A stretch of DNA of 64,000 nt from Clostridium paridis (GTDB taxonomy: Bacteria > Bacillota > Clostridia > Clostridiales > Clostridiaceae). The notes beneath the pieces were generated by a model. It worked only from the letters and a program-made list of their open reading frames with translations, was not told the origin of the DNA and did not search any database. The DNA is taken from assembly GCF_016765615.1 (NCBI RefSeq), contig NZ_JAESWA010000023.1:124001-188000 (forward strand). Reading direction: 5' to 3'. A program made the position numbers and the translations under genes. This document shows, piece after piece, positions 8,838 to 18,006 of the stretch. Each line of letters begins with the position of its first letter. The stretch's first letter is position 1.

Positions 8838-9605
8838 ATGATTAAAAAAACTTTATCTATACTTGCAGCGATAACAATCGCAGCATCAATTTTTACAGGA
8901 TGTGGAAAGAAAAGTGATGACACAGCATCTAAAAAATATATCATATCTACAGATGTGACTTTCGCACCATTTGAATTTGAACAAGATGGAAAATACACTG
9001 GTATTGACGTAGATCTTTTAGCTGCAATTGCAAAAGATCAAGGATTTGATTATGAATTAAAACCAATGGATTTCAACGGAATTATTCCAGCATTAACTTC
9101 AAATCAAATTGATGGGGCTATTGCAGGTATGAGTATAACTGATGAAAGAAAGAAGTCAGTTGATTTCTCAGATCCATATTTTGAATCAGGGGTTTCAATG
9201 GCTGTTGGAGTTGATAATAACTCAATAAAATCACTAGATGATTTAAAAGGAAAAACTGTAGCTGTAAAGAAAGGTACTGCAGGGGCAAAATTTGCAGAAG
9301 GACTTAAGGACAAGTATGGTTTAAATATTAAATATTTCGATAACTCACCAAATATGTATCAAGAAGTTGCTAATAAGAATTCTGATGTACTATTTGAAGA
9401 TTATCCTGTTATAGCTTACAAAATTTCTTTAGATAAAGATAAGCCTACATTAAAAATTGTTGGTGATAAACAAGATCTTAATTCTTATGGATTTGCTGTA
9501 AATAAAGGCAAAAATAAAGAATTATTAGATAAATTTAATGCTGGATTAAAGAAGTTAAAAGAAAATGGAGAATATGACAAAATATTAGCAAAATATCTAA
9601 AATAG
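8838..9605 (+). CDS. Amino-acid ABC transporter substrate-binding lipoprotein
   Basis: A 255-residue binding protein of the polar amino-acid (SBP family 3) class. The N-terminus is a lipoprotein signal ending in the lipobox FTGC, so the protein is tethered outside the membrane by Cys21 or thereabouts. The mature part has the usual family features (FAPFEFEQDGKYTGIDVDLL; a GMSITDERKKSVDFSDPY stretch). I chose the ATG at 8838 because it directly precedes the signal peptide and has AGGGGG 7 nt upstream; the frame is open further upstream. First gene of a binding protein-permease-ATPase operon. The substrate is probably glutamine, arginine or a related amino acid; it cannot be decided from sequence. 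Confidence 0.88.
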   Translation: MIKKTLSILAAITIAASIFTGCGKKSDDTASKKYIISTDVTFAPFEFEQDGKYTGIDVDLLAAIAKDQGFDYELKPMDFNGIIPALTSNQIDGAIAGMSITDERKKSVDFSDPYFESGVSMAVGVDNNSIKSLDDLKGKTVAVKKGTAGAKFAEGLKDKYGLNIKYFDNSPNMYQEVANKNSDVLFEDYPVIAYKISLDKDKPTLKIVGDKQDLNSYGFAVNKGKNKELLDKFNAGLKKLKENGEYDKILAKYLK

Positions 9606-9623
9606 CAGAAAAGGAGGCTAACT

Positions 9624-10292
9624 ATGGAATTTATGACGTTATTACAAGATAGCTTTCCTAGTTTATTAAGCGGATTACTTGTAACATTAAAAATCACGAT
9701 TTTTTCTTTAGTATTTGCTTCAATAATCGGTTTGTTGGTTGGATTATTAAACATATCAAGTAATAAAATTCTTAAAAGAATAGCAGTAATATATATAGAT
9801 ATTATTAGAGGTACTCCTCTAATAGTTCAGGCATTTTTCATATATTTTGGTATACCAAGCGTTATGGGTATTAGAATTGACCCAGTATTAGCAGGTATTA
9901 TTGCATTAAGTTTAAATGCTGGTGCATATATGGCTGAAATATTTAGAGCAGGGATACAATCTGTTCATAAAGGACAAATGGAAGCCGCAAGAAGCTTAGG
10001 ATTGAGTTACGGAAAAGCAATGAGAAAAGTAATCTTACCTCAAGCTATAAGAACCATGATACCTTCAATTATAAATCAGTTCATTATTTCGTTAAAGGAT
10101 ACTTCTATACTTTCCGTTATAGGGTTAAGAGAGTTAACGCAAAGTGGACAAATTATAATAGCTTCTAACTTTAAATCTTTTCAAATATGGTTAATTGTTG
10201 GAGTTATGTATTTTATTATAATTACTACAATATCTATTATTTCTAAGAGAATTGAAAGGAGATTAAGCTATGATCACAGTCAAAGGGCTTAA
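9624..10292 (+). CDS. Amino-acid ABC transporter permease (GlnP/HisM type)
   Basis: A 222-residue inner-membrane permease with about five helices. It has the family EAA loop ([20 protein letters not shown]) and the [17 protein letters not shown] signature of polar amino-acid permeases. Preceded by AAAGGAGG. The stop region overlaps the next gene by 23 bp. Probably acts as a homodimer with the ATPase that follows, because only one permease gene is present. Confidence 0.88.
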   Translation: MEFMTLLQDSFPSLLSGLLVTLKITIFSLVFASIIGLLVGLLNISSNKILKRIAVIYIDIIRGTPLIVQAFFIYFGIPSVMGIRIDPVLAGIIALSLNAGAYMAEIFRAGIQSVHKGQMEAARSLGLSYGKAMRKVILPQAIRTMIPSIINQFIISLKDTSILSVIGLRELTQSGQIIIASNFKSFQIWLIVGVMYFIIITTISIISKRIERRLSYDHSQRA

Positions 10293-10992
10293 GAAGCACT
10301 ATGGAAAATTAGAAGTTCTTAAAGGCATTGATCTAGAAGTAAGTGAAGGAGAAGTGCTATGTTTGATAGGACCTTCAGGATCAGGTAAGAGTACTTTATT
10401 AAGATGCTTAAACTCCTTAGAGGAAGTAACTGAAGGACATGTTAAGATAAACGGCAAAGAGATTACTGGAAAAGGTATAGATATAAATAAGTTAAGAGAA
10501 GAAATAGGAATGGTTTTTCAATCATTTAATTTGTTTCCACATCTTAATGTATTAAAAAATATCACACTTGCGCCAACAGAACTAAACAAGCTTTCTAAAG
10601 AAGAAGCGGAAAAGAAGGCTATGGAATTACTAAGAAAAGTAGGGTTAGAGGAGAAAAGTCACGTTTTCCCTCAAAGTTTATCAGGTGGACAACAACAGAG
10701 GGTAGCTATTGCTAGAGCTTTAGCTATGAATCCTAAAATAATGTTGTTTGATGAGCCTACATCAGCTTTAGATCCAGAAATGGTTGGAGAAGTTTTAAAT
10801 GTAATGAAGGAACTAGCAAATGAAGGAATGACAATGGTTGTTGTAACTCACGAAATGGGATTTGCTAGGGAAGTAGGGGATAGAGTAATATTCATGGATG
10901 GTGGATACATTGTTGAACAAGGTAAGCCAGAAGAAGTGTTTAACAATCCTAAAAATCAAAGAACAATAGATTTCTTAAATAAAGTTTTATAG
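10270..10992 (+). CDS. glnQ: Amino-acid ABC transporter ATP-binding protein (GlnQ type)
   Basis: A 240-residue ATPase with Walker [11 protein letters not shown]-loop region [11 protein letters not shown], signature LSGGQQQR, Walker [13 protein letters not shown] and H-loop VVTHEM. It powers amino-acid import by the preceding lipoprotein and permease. It starts within the end of the permease gene, showing translational coupling. The GlnQ symbol denotes the family; the substrate is not proven. A terminator hairpin follows the stop codon. Confidence 0.88.
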   Translation: MITVKGLKKHYGKLEVLKGIDLEVSEGEVLCLIGPSGSGKSTLLRCLNSLEEVTEGHVKINGKEITGKGIDINKLREEIGMVFQSFNLFPHLNVLKNITLAPTELNKLSKEEAEKKAMELLRKVGLEEKSHVFPQSLSGGQQQRVAIARALAMNPKIMLFDEPTSALDPEMVGEVLNVMKELANEGMTMVVVTHEMGFAREVGDRVIFMDGGYIVEQGKPEEVFNNPKNQRTIDFLNKVL

Positions 10993-10998
10993 AATGAT

Positions 10999-11031
10999 AA
11001 AAAGAGATGGAGGAATCCGTCTCTTTTTTTA
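10999..11031 (+). terminator. Rho-independent terminator
   Basis: AAAGAGATGG pairs with CCGTCTCTTT around AGGAAT, followed by a T-run; ends the first amino-acid ABC operon. Confidence 0.85.
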
Positions 11032-11129
11032 TTCCTAATTATGATTACTTACAAATAAAATCTTTTTATTATAATATCATAGCTATTGCAATCATAGAAT
11101 ATTATTGTAGTAATTTTAAGGGGTTATTT

Positions 11130-11333
11130 ATGATTAAAATAACAATAGGAATAGATGTTAAGAATCCTAAAGAAGTAGCTATGAATCATGGAATACCAGG
11201 TTTTATTCCAAATGAATTAATAAAAGGAAAGGTTGAGGATGAAATTAAAAATGAGATTGTCAAAAAGTTAAAAGTAGCAATCTTTGAAGAACTTAGACGA
11301 AATGGAGTTGAATCTAAAATAGATATACGTTAA
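11130..11333 (+). CDS. Small conserved protein of unknown function (67 aa)
   Basis: A 67-residue soluble protein beginning MIKITIGIDVKNPKEVAMNHG, with a short beta strand then charged helices (GKVEDEIKNEIVKKLKV). I do not recognise a family. The ATG at 11130 is chosen because AAGGGG lies about 6 nt upstream and the frame above it runs back through the previous operon's terminator. Monocistronic, ending at a hairpin shared with the convergent helicase gene. Confidence 0.6.
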   Translation: MIKITIGIDVKNPKEVAMNHGIPGFIPNELIKGKVEDEIKNEIVKKLKVAIFEELRRNGVESKIDIR

Positions 11334-11347
11334 ATGGGAAAGGTTAA

Positions 11348-11372
11348 AGCCATCCATAATACATGGATGGCT
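11348..11372. terminator. Hairpin between convergent genes
   Basis: A perfect 10-bp stem AGCCATCCAT / ATGGATGGCT with loop AATAC, followed only by AATTTTA. A weak terminator shared by the small protein gene and the helicase gene. Confidence 0.55.
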
Positions 11373-11376
11373 AATT

Positions 11377-12828
11377 TTATGATTTAGCTATTTCAGCTTT
11401 AAGATCTTTTCCTTTTATCTTAGAAGTTTGAAGCACTTTTAAAACTTTAGAACCCTTTCCATTTAAAATATCTACATATGAAACATTCTCTTGGACATCA
11501 ATTATTCCAATATCATCTATTGATACATCAGGAATTTTGCATAAGGCACCAACTATGTCACCAGGACGGATCTTTTTCTTTTTGCCTCCGTTTAAGTAGA
11601 TCTTTGTAATACCAGCTTTAACTTCTTTTTTATTTCTAGTTGTTATATTTTTAAAGTTTTCATTTTTTAATTTAAAGGATTCCTTATTAGGAAGAAAATC
11701 CTCTTTTACTGGAGGAGTTAACTTTGGAATTTCATAATTTATATATTCTTCAAGTTCTTTTAGAAATCTATCTTCATATGGAGTAACAAAGGTTAAAGCT
11801 CTCCCTGTATTACCTGCCCTTCCGGTTCTACCTATTCTATGTACATATTTTTCTTTTTCCATTGGAATATCATAATTTATTACTAAAGAAATCTTCTCTA
11901 CATCTATGCCTCTAGCTGCGATATCTGTAGCAACCAAAAATCTATAACTACCAGCTTTAAAATCCTCTAAGGTTTTAATTCTATCTTTTTGAAGCATACC
12001 ACCATGAAGCTCTTTAACAGGATATGTTTTATTCTTTAATTTAGTATAGACCTCGTTGACTTTATCTTGTGTACCACAAAATAGAATAGCACTATCAGGA
12101 TTTTCTTTAAGAAGTACTTTTTCAAGTAAAGAAAATTTATCAGTTTCTTTTACTAAATAGTAGCCTTGATTAATTCTATCAATCTTTGAACCTTCAGGCT
12201 TAATTTCAATAAGTTTAGGATTATTCATATACTTAGTATAGACTTCTTTAATCTTATCTGGCATTGTAGCTGAAAATAGCATATTAATTCTGTTTTTAGG
12301 AAGTGAGGATAGAATTTCTTCAACCTGTTCTAAGAATCCCATATTAAGCATTTCATCAGCTTCATCTAGAACTAAAAATGAGATGTCATCAGTTACTAAA
12401 GTACCCCTATTTATATGATCTATTATACGACCAGGAGTTCCGACAACTATATGAACTCTTTGTTTAAGTTCATTTATTTGCGTAGTGAAGGGCTGTTTTC
12501 CAAATATGGCAGATGCCCTTATCTTTTTATAACGACCAATGTTGCTTATATCCTCTTTTACTTGAATAGCAAGCTCTCTTGTAGGAGTTAGAACTAATGC
12601 TTTAGGATTTTTAATCTCTGCGTCAATTAAGTTGCATAGAGGAATAGCGAAAGCAGCAGTTTTACCACTACCTGTTTCAGCTTTAACAACGATGTCTTGT
12701 CTTTTCAAAGCTAGCGGAATAACCTCCTGCTGTACTTTCGATGGATGCTTATAAGAAAGCTCATTAAGAGCTTTTAAAATTTCATCTTTTATACTGTAGT
12801 TTTTAAAATCTAATATATCATTATTCAA
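11377..12828 (-). CDS. dbpA: DEAD-box ATP-dependent RNA helicase with C-terminal DbpA RNA-binding domain
   Basis: A 483-residue RNA helicase. Motifs in order: Q-motif (PSKVQQEVI), AETGSGKT, PTRELAIQV, TPGR, DEADEM, SAT, VATDIAARGID and HRIGRTGR. The last about 75 residues (KAGITKIYLNGGKKKKIRPGD onward) match the DbpA-type RRM that, in B. subtilis and E. coli homologues, binds 23S rRNA hairpin 92, so a role in 50S assembly is likely. TTG at 12828 is taken as start because AAGGTGA is 6-7 nt upstream; an in-frame GTG at 12837 lies inside that site. Monocistronic. Confidence 0.85.
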   Translation of the reverse strand: MNNDILDFKNYSIKDEILKALNELSYKHPSKVQQEVIPLALKRQDIVVKAETGSGKTAAFAIPLCNLIDAEIKNPKALVLTPTRELAIQVKEDISNIGRYKKIRASAIFGKQPFTTQINELKQRVHIVVGTPGRIIDHINRGTLVTDDISFLVLDEADEMLNMGFLEQVEEILSSLPKNRINMLFSATMPDKIKEVYTKYMNNPKLIEIKPEGSKIDRINQGYYLVKETDKFSLLEKVLLKENPDSAILFCGTQDKVNEVYTKLKNKTYPVKELHGGMLQKDRIKTLEDFKAGSYRFLVATDIAARGIDVEKISLVINYDIPMEKEKYVHRIGRTGRAGNTGRALTFVTPYEDRFLKELEEYINYEIPKLTPPVKEDFLPNKESFKLKNENFKNITTRNKKEVKAGITKIYLNGGKKKKIRPGDIVGALCKIPDVSIDDIGIIDVQENVSYVDILNGKGSKVLKVLQTSKIKGKDLKAEIAKS

Positions 12829-12914
12829 TGTAATCACCTTTTCTATAGTTTTAATTCGTTACTCTATATTATCATTAGTTTTTATGAAAATAAATACTTT
12901 TTAATAAAATCTAA

Positions 12915-12943
12915 TTGACAGAGAAAAGCATAGATGGTATCAT
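12915..12943 (+). promoter_or_regulatory. Sigma-A-type promoter for the second amino-acid ABC operon
   Basis: Consensus TTGACA (12915-12920), 17-nt spacer, TATCAT (12938-12943). The leader is only about 45 nt, with no room for a riboswitch. Confidence 0.75.
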
Positions 12944-12994
12944 AAATTAAAACATAGTAAATCTATATGAATATTAGGAATAGGGGAGAAAAGT

Positions 12995-13789
12995 ATGAAA
13001 AAAATAGCTTTATTAATTGGAACTATATTAATCGCGTCAGTAGGTTTAGTTGCTTGTTCATCAAAAAGCAATGAAGCGAAATCAAATAAATTATTAGATA
13101 GCATTAAAAAAGAAGGCGTAATAAAAATAGGAACAGAAGGTACTTACGCACCATACACTTTCCATGATAGTACAGGAAAGCTTGCTGGATTTGATGTTGA
13201 AATAGCTCAAGAAATTGCTAAAAGAATTGGTGTAAAGCCAGAATTCGTTGAAACAAAATGGGATGGAATGCTTGCAGGACTTGATGCAAAAAGATTTGAT
13301 ATTGTTGTAAATGAAGTTGGAATTAATGATGAAAGAAAAGTAAAATATGATTTTTCCGATCCATATGTAACTTCAAAGGCATTATTAATAGTAAAAGGAG
13401 ATAATACATCAATAAAATCTTTTGATGATCTTAAAGGTAAGAAAGCAGCACAAACATTAACAAGTAACTTTGGTAAACTTGCTAAAGCAAGCGGAGCTGA
13501 TATAGTAGAAGCAGATGGATTTAATCAATCAATCGATTTATTAACTTCAGGTAGAGTAGATGCTACTATAAATGATAGTTTATCTTATTATGACTTAAAG
13601 AAACAAAAACCAGATCTTCAAGTAAAAATAGCAGCAGAATCTAAAGATGCTGATCAAAGTGCAGTTTTAATAAACAAGGGAAACAAAGAATTAGTAGATG
13701 CAGTAAACAAAGCTTTAGCAGATATGAAGAGTGATGGTACTTACTTAGAAATATCTAAAAAGTACTTTAATGAAGATGTATCTAAATAG
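12995..13789 (+). CDS. Amino-acid (probably cystine) ABC transporter substrate-binding lipoprotein
   Basis: A 264-residue SBP family 3 lipoprotein: signal peptide with lipobox VACS, then IGTEGTYAPYTFHD and a GFDVEIAQEIAKRIG core. The segment DGMLAGLDAKRFDIVVNEVGI resembles cystine-binding proteins of the TcyA/FliY group, so cystine is the favoured substrate, by recalled similarity only. GGGGAG lies upstream of the ATG. It heads a binding protein-permease-ATPase operon, paralogous to the one at 8.8-11 kb but clearly divergent in sequence. Confidence 0.85.
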   Translation: MKKIALLIGTILIASVGLVACSSKSNEAKSNKLLDSIKKEGVIKIGTEGTYAPYTFHDSTGKLAGFDVEIAQEIAKRIGVKPEFVETKWDGMLAGLDAKRFDIVVNEVGINDERKVKYDFSDPYVTSKALLIVKGDNTSIKSFDDLKGKKAAQTLTSNFGKLAKASGADIVEADGFNQSIDLLTSGRVDATINDSLSYYDLKKQKPDLQVKIAAESKDADQSAVLINKGNKELVDAVNKALADMKSDGTYLEISKKYFNEDVSK

Positions 13790-13797
13790 GCATTATT

Positions 13798-14472
13798 ATG
13801 AACTTAGATGCTAGAATAATTCAGATTCTTACAGATTCATTTTGGCCAATATTAAAGGCAGGTTTGGTTTTTACCATACCTGTCACAATTGTTTCCTTTG
13901 CATTAGGCTTAATTGTTGCTCTTTTAACTGCACTAGCAAGAATTTCAAATATTAAAATACTTAGTGCCATAGCTAGATTTTATGTGTGGATTATTAGAGG
14001 AACTCCACTATTAGTTCAATTATTTATAATATTTTATGGATTACCAAATGCCGGAATAACTCTTGATCCGTTACCTTCAGCAATTATAGCATTTACCTTA
14101 AGTGTAGGAGCTTATAATTCGGAAGTAATTAGAGCGGCAATATTATCAATTCCTAAGGGACAATGGGAATCAGCATTCTCTATAGGAATGACTAAAACAC
14201 AAGCTTTAAGAAGAATAATTTTACCGCAAGCGGCTAGAGTTTCAGTACCACCACTTTCAAATTCATTTATTAGTTTAGTAAAGGATACGTCACTAGCAGC
14301 AACAATCACTTTAACAGAAATGTTCCAAGTGGCTCAAAGAGTTACAGCAACAACTTATGAACCATTATGGCTTTATAGTGAAGCAGCAGTTATATACCTT
14401 ATATTCTGTACTATACTTTCAGCTATTCAAAAAAGACTCGAAACAAAACTTGATAGGTTTGTTGCAAAATAA
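13798..14472 (+). CDS. Amino-acid (probably cystine) ABC transporter permease
   Basis: A 224-residue permease of the HisM/TcyB family, with IIRGTPLLVQLFIIFYG and EAA-loop sequence SIGMTKTQALRRIILPQAA. Only 8 nt separate it from the lipoprotein stop, and no strong Shine-Dalgarno is visible, so translation may depend on coupling. The only permease in the operon, so a homodimer is expected. Confidence 0.87.
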   Translation: MNLDARIIQILTDSFWPILKAGLVFTIPVTIVSFALGLIVALLTALARISNIKILSAIARFYVWIIRGTPLLVQLFIIFYGLPNAGITLDPLPSAIIAFTLSVGAYNSEVIRAAILSIPKGQWESAFSIGMTKTQALRRIILPQAARVSVPPLSNSFISLVKDTSLAATITLTEMFQVAQRVTATTYEPLWLYSEAAVIYLIFCTILSAIQKRLETKLDRFVAK

Positions 14473-14484
14473 TGGAGGTAGAAA

Positions 14485-15225
14485 ATGATTAATGTTAAAA
14501 ATTTAGATAAAGCATTTGGAGATAATCATATATTGAAATCCGTTAATTTGCAGGTAAATGAAGGTGAAACAACTGTAATAATAGGACCTTCAGGTTCAGG
14601 AAAGACTACTTTGCTACGTTGTATGAATTTACTTGAGATTCCTAATGGCGGAGAAATAACGCTTGGAGAAGTTACTTTAGGGTTTTCAAAGAATAAAAGG
14701 TTAACTGAAAAAGAAACTATTTCATTGCGTAAACAAACTGGAATGGTTTTTCAAGGTTTTAATTTATTCCCACATATGACTGTTATTAATAATATCATCG
14801 AGGGACAAGTTACTGTTTTAAAAAGAAGCAAGGATGAAGCAAAGAAGAAGGCTGAGCTTCTTTTAGAGAAGGTTGGATTAGCGGAAAAGGCAAATAGCTA
14901 TCCTTATGAATTATCAGGAGGACAGCAACAAAGAGTTGCAATAGCTAGAGCTATGGCAATGGATCCAAAGATATTACTTTTTGATGAACCAACTTCAGCG
15001 CTAGACCCTGAGCTTGAAGCAGAAGTTTTAAAAGTAATTAAGGAATTAGCTAAAGAAGGCATGACAATGATTGTTGTTACTCATAACATGAATTTTGCTA
15101 GAGATGTAGCTAATAAAGTAGTATTCATGGAAGATGGTATAATAATTCAAGAAGGCACCCCGGAAAAAATATTTAATCACACTGAAAATGATAGAATGAA
15201 GAGATTTTTAAATATAGTTGGTTAA
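14485..15225 (+). CDS. Amino-acid (probably cystine) ABC transporter ATP-binding protein
   Basis: A 246-residue ATPase with Walker A GPSGSGKTT, MVFQGFNLFPH, signature LSGGQQQR, Walker [13 protein letters not shown] and H-loop VVTHNM. TGGAGG lies 8 nt before the ATG. Last gene of the operon; a hairpin with seven T residues follows. TcyC-like by context. Confidence 0.87.
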   Translation: MINVKNLDKAFGDNHILKSVNLQVNEGETTVIIGPSGSGKTTLLRCMNLLEIPNGGEITLGEVTLGFSKNKRLTEKETISLRKQTGMVFQGFNLFPHMTVINNIIEGQVTVLKRSKDEAKKKAELLLEKVGLAEKANSYPYELSGGQQQRVAIARAMAMDPKILLFDEPTSALDPELEAEVLKVIKELAKEGMTMIVVTHNMNFARDVANKVVFMEDGIIIQEGTPEKIFNHTENDRMKRFLNIVG

Positions 15226-15257
15226 AAGGAAGGCTAGATATTAGTCTTCCTTTTTTT
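15225..15257 (+). terminator. Rho-independent terminator
   Basis: AAAGGAAG pairs with CTTCCTTT (inner CTA/TAG), followed by a T-run; ends the second amino-acid ABC operon. Confidence 0.8.
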
Positions 15258-15309
15258 GATTTATATTTTTTGTTTGGTTAAAATAATAATTATTAGAGGA
15301 GGTGGTTTT

Positions 15310-16218
15310 ATGGTGGATCTAGCTTTATTAGGAACAGGTGGTGGCATGCCGATGCCATCAAGATTCTTATCATCCCTATTAATCAATTATTCAGGTAGAA
15401 AGATATTAGTTGATGTTGGTGAGGGAACACAGGTATCAATGAGAATATTAGGATGGGGAGTTAAGAGTGTAGATGTTATATGTATAACACATGGACATGG
15501 AGATCATATTGTTGGATTACCTGGTTTATTAGCGACTATAGGTAATAGTGGAAGAGTAGAACCGCTTACTATAATTGGACCTAAGGGAATAGAACAAATA
15601 ATTACTGGATTAAGAGTTATAGTGCCATATTTACCCTATGAAATAGAAATAATAGAGGATCCTAAAGAAACAATTGATCTATTTAAGAACAATCCTATCA
15701 GCATAGACACAATGGAACTAGACCATTCTGCACCATGCATAGGGTATAATTTTTATATAAAGAGAAATCCAAAATTTGATGTTGAGAAAGCTATAAAAAA
15801 TAATGTTCCTAAGCATTTTTGGAACCTTCTACAAAAGGGAAATGTTGGTGAAGAAGAGGGAAATATATATTTGCCAGAAATGGTTATGGGGGAAGAAAGA
15901 AACGGGATTAAAATAAGCATGATTACAGATACAAGACCGATAGAGGAAATTAAAAAGTTTGTAGAGGATAGCACACTTTTTATTTGTGAAGGGACTTATG
16001 GAGATGAAGATGACTTACCTAAGGCTATAAAAAATAAGCATATGACCTTTAGTGAAGCGGCTATGTTAGCAAAAGCAGGAAATGCAAAAGAATTATTACT
16101 AACACATTTCTCACCAGCTATGATTGAGCCAGAAATTTATGTGGAGAATGCAAGAAAAGTATTTTATAATACTACTATTGGATACGATAGAATGATAAAA
16201 AGTTTAGCCTTTGAATGA
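15310..16218 (+). CDS. rnz: Ribonuclease Z (tRNA 3' endonuclease), MBL fold
   Basis: A 302-residue metallo-beta-lactamase-fold protein. The zinc motif HxHxDH is THGHGDHIVGLPGLL, and the N-terminal region GEGTQVSMRI plus the late LLLTHFSP histidine agree with RNase Z, which trims the 3' trailers of tRNA precursors. Length fits the short bacterial tRNase Z form. I chose the ATG at 15310, with GGAGGTGG 5-10 nt upstream, over an earlier in-frame start that overlaps the preceding terminator. It is followed after 18 nt by the DUF1232 gene, probably co-transcribed. Confidence 0.82.
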   Translation: MVDLALLGTGGGMPMPSRFLSSLLINYSGRKILVDVGEGTQVSMRILGWGVKSVDVICITHGHGDHIVGLPGLLATIGNSGRVEPLTIIGPKGIEQIITGLRVIVPYLPYEIEIIEDPKETIDLFKNNPISIDTMELDHSAPCIGYNFYIKRNPKFDVEKAIKNNVPKHFWNLLQKGNVGEEEGNIYLPEMVMGEERNGIKISMITDTRPIEEIKKFVEDSTLFICEGTYGDEDDLPKAIKNKHMTFSEAAMLAKAGNAKELLLTHFSPAMIEPEIYVENARKVFYNTTIGYDRMIKSLAFE

Positions 16219-16236
16219 TTAATAGGAGAAGAATAT

Positions 16237-16620
16237 TTGAGAAAAATAATAAACAAACTTAAACTAGAAGCTAATAAAATGAAAAAAGAAGTAACGGCAC
16301 TTATTATTGCATACAAGAGAAATGATGTACCAATAATAGCGAAAATCTTGGCGATTATTATAGTTGCTTATGCAGTTAGCCCAATAGATTTAATTCCAGA
16401 TTTTATTCCTGTACTTGGTTACTTAGATGATATTATACTGATTCCGTTAGGAATTACCTTGGTTTTGAAATTAATCCCTAAAGAGATAATGGAAGAGTGC
16501 AGAGAAGAAGCAAAGAAAGAAATAGATAAAAAGAGTAAAATTGGAATGCTTGGGGTTATATTAACTTTGGCTGTATGGGGATTAGTAACATTTACTATTA
16601 TAAAAGCATATTTTAAATAA
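16237..16620 (+). CDS. DUF1232 (YkvA-type) membrane protein
   Basis: A 127-residue protein with the DUF1232 core AYAVSPIDLIPDFIPVLGYL followed by DD, in a hydrophobic hairpin, plus a C-terminal helix. Cytosolic basic N-terminus. Function unknown in the family. It starts at TTG with AGGAGAAG upstream and probably reads through from rnz. Confidence 0.8.
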   Translation: MRKIINKLKLEANKMKKEVTALIIAYKRNDVPIIAKILAIIIVAYAVSPIDLIPDFIPVLGYLDDIILIPLGITLVLKLIPKEIMEECREEAKKEIDKKSKIGMLGVILTLAVWGLVTFTIIKAYFK

Positions 16621-16633
16621 ATTATTAAAAACA

Positions 16634-16662
16634 TTGACAAAGTAAATAAGTGGGAATATTAT
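16634..16662 (+). promoter_or_regulatory. Sigma-A-type promoter of the trp operon
   Basis: TTGACA (16634-16639), 17-nt spacer, TATTAT (16657-16662). The start point is expected near 16669, just before the T-box leader. Confidence 0.75.
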
Positions 16663-16668
16663 ATTATT

Positions 16669-16965
16669 AACAATTGAATAGAGATAAATCTATGAGTAAG
16701 AGTAGTAGCTTAAAAAGAAGTTTTCAGAGAGTAAGTGGTTGGTGTGAACTTACAGCAGATTTTTTTGTGAATGGACTTACGAGAGTGAGCTGAAATTTTA
16801 GTATGCAATACGTTTTCCTACGTTACAGGGATAGGATATGAAGGTATCTGATAATGAGATGGTATGATTATATCTATTTTTATATAGATTTTTATACTAA
16901 CTGAGGTGGCAACGCGATAATTCGCCCTCTACAGAAATGATTTTTCTGTAGAGGGCTTTTTTATT
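16669..16965 (+). promoter_or_regulatory. T-box riboswitch, tryptophan-specific
   Basis: A leader of about 295 nt. The conserved T-box is at about 16898-16916 (core CTGAGGTGGCAACGCG). The specifier position in stem I reads GAA-TGG-AC, with the Trp codon TGG at 16772-16774. The distal-loop feature GGTTGGTG precedes it. The antiterminator bulge TGGC would pair with an acceptor end GCCA, in agreement with the G discriminator usual for bacterial tRNA-Trp. Uncharged tRNA-Trp should prevent formation of the terminator at 16924-16963. Confidence 0.93.
16924..16965 (+). terminator. T-box-controlled terminator of the trp operon
   Basis: A 14-bp stem GCCCTCTACAGAAA / TTTCTGTAGAGGGC followed by six T residues. 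Its 5' arm directly follows the T-box antiterminator region. Confidence 0.9.
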
Positions 16966-16992
16966 TTTACAAACTTATAAGGGGGCTATTTT

Positions 16993-18006
16993 ATGGATTT
17001 TAAAAATTATTTATTAAGAGTTGCATCAGGGGAAAGTCTTAATAAAACTGAAGCTAAAGAAGCAGTGAATTATATGTTTTCTGAGGCTTCTACGGAAGGA
17101 GAAATAGGTGGGTTTCTCTTAGCACTAAAAACAAAAGGTGAAAGTTACGAAGAGATAGCAGGAATGGCAGAGGGTATGAGAGAAAATGCATTGAAATTTA
17201 AAGAGATGAAAGGATTATTTGACAATTGTGGAACAGGTGGAGACTGTAGTGGTACCTTTAATATTTCAACCACTAATAGTTTTTTATTAGCTGCTGCAGG
17301 GGTTAAGGTAGCTAAGCATGGTAATAGATCCATATCATCAAAAAGTGGATCAGCAGATTTGTTAAAATCTCTTGGGGTTAACATTAATTTACCAAAAGAA
17401 GGTATTGAAAAGCTACTAGAGGATATAGGAATTGTATTTCTTTTTGCACCGAATATGCAACCTAAATTCAAGAAAATTATGCAAGTTAGAAGAGATTTGA
17501 AGATACCAACTATTTTTAATATATTAGGTCCTTTAGCAAATCCATTTATACTAGAATCTCAGTTATTAGGAGTATATAAAAAAGACCTAATAAAACCAAT
17601 AGCTGAAGCATTAAAATCAATGGGGAGAACAGGAATCGTAGTAAATGGAGAGGACAGATTAGATGAAGGGACATTAACAGGAGAAACCTATCTAGGAATA
17701 ATATCAAAGGATTCCATTGAATATAGAACAATAACACCTGAAAGCTTAGGATTTAAGAGAATAAGTCTAGAAGATATTAGAGGAGGAGAGCCGGAGTTTA
17801 ATAGAATAATTTCATTAGATGTATTAAGTGGTAAAAAGGGTCCCTGCAGAGATACAGTGGTTTTTAATGGAGCGTTAGGTCTATTAGCAGCAAATAAAGT
17901 ATCAAGCATAGAAGAAGGAATTTCACTTTCAGAGGAGCTAATTGATTCTAAGAAAGCATTAACTAAGCTTAATGAACTAATTGAGGGGAGTCAGAAATAT
18001 GCATAA
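16993..18006 (+). CDS. trpD: Anthranilate phosphoribosyltransferase
   Basis: Transfers phosphoribosyl from PRPP to anthranilate, the second step of the tryptophan branch. 337 residues, the normal length. Visible motifs are the PRPP-binding GTGGDCSGTFN, KHGNRS and the SADLL segment. First gene after the T-box, unlike most clostridial operons, where trpE and trpG come first. GGGGG lies before the ATG. The stop overlaps trpC by 8 bp. Confidence 0.95.
   Translation: MDFKNYLLRVASGESLNKTEAKEAVNYMFSEASTEGEIGGFLLALKTKGESYEEIAGMAEGMRENALKFKEMKGLFDNCGTGGDCSGTFNISTTNSFLLAAAGVKVAKHGNRSISSKSGSADLLKSLGVNINLPKEGIEKLLEDIGIVFLFAPNMQPKFKKIMQVRRDLKIPTIFNILGPLANPFILESQLLGVYKKDLIKPIAEALKSMGRTGIVVNGEDRLDEGTLTGETYLGIISKDSIEYRTITPESLGFKRISLEDIRGGEPEFNRIISLDVLSGKKGPCRDTVVFNGALGLLAANKVSSIEEGISLSEELIDSKKALTKLNELIEGSQKYA

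Noticed and set aside
11007-11129. Upstream extension of the 67-aa gene
   Set aside because: It reads through the preceding operon's terminator and has no proper ribosome-binding site.
12838-12994. S-box or cysteine T-box before the cystine-type importer
   Set aside because: The leader after the sigma-A promoter is only about 45 nt and has no conserved riboswitch sequence.
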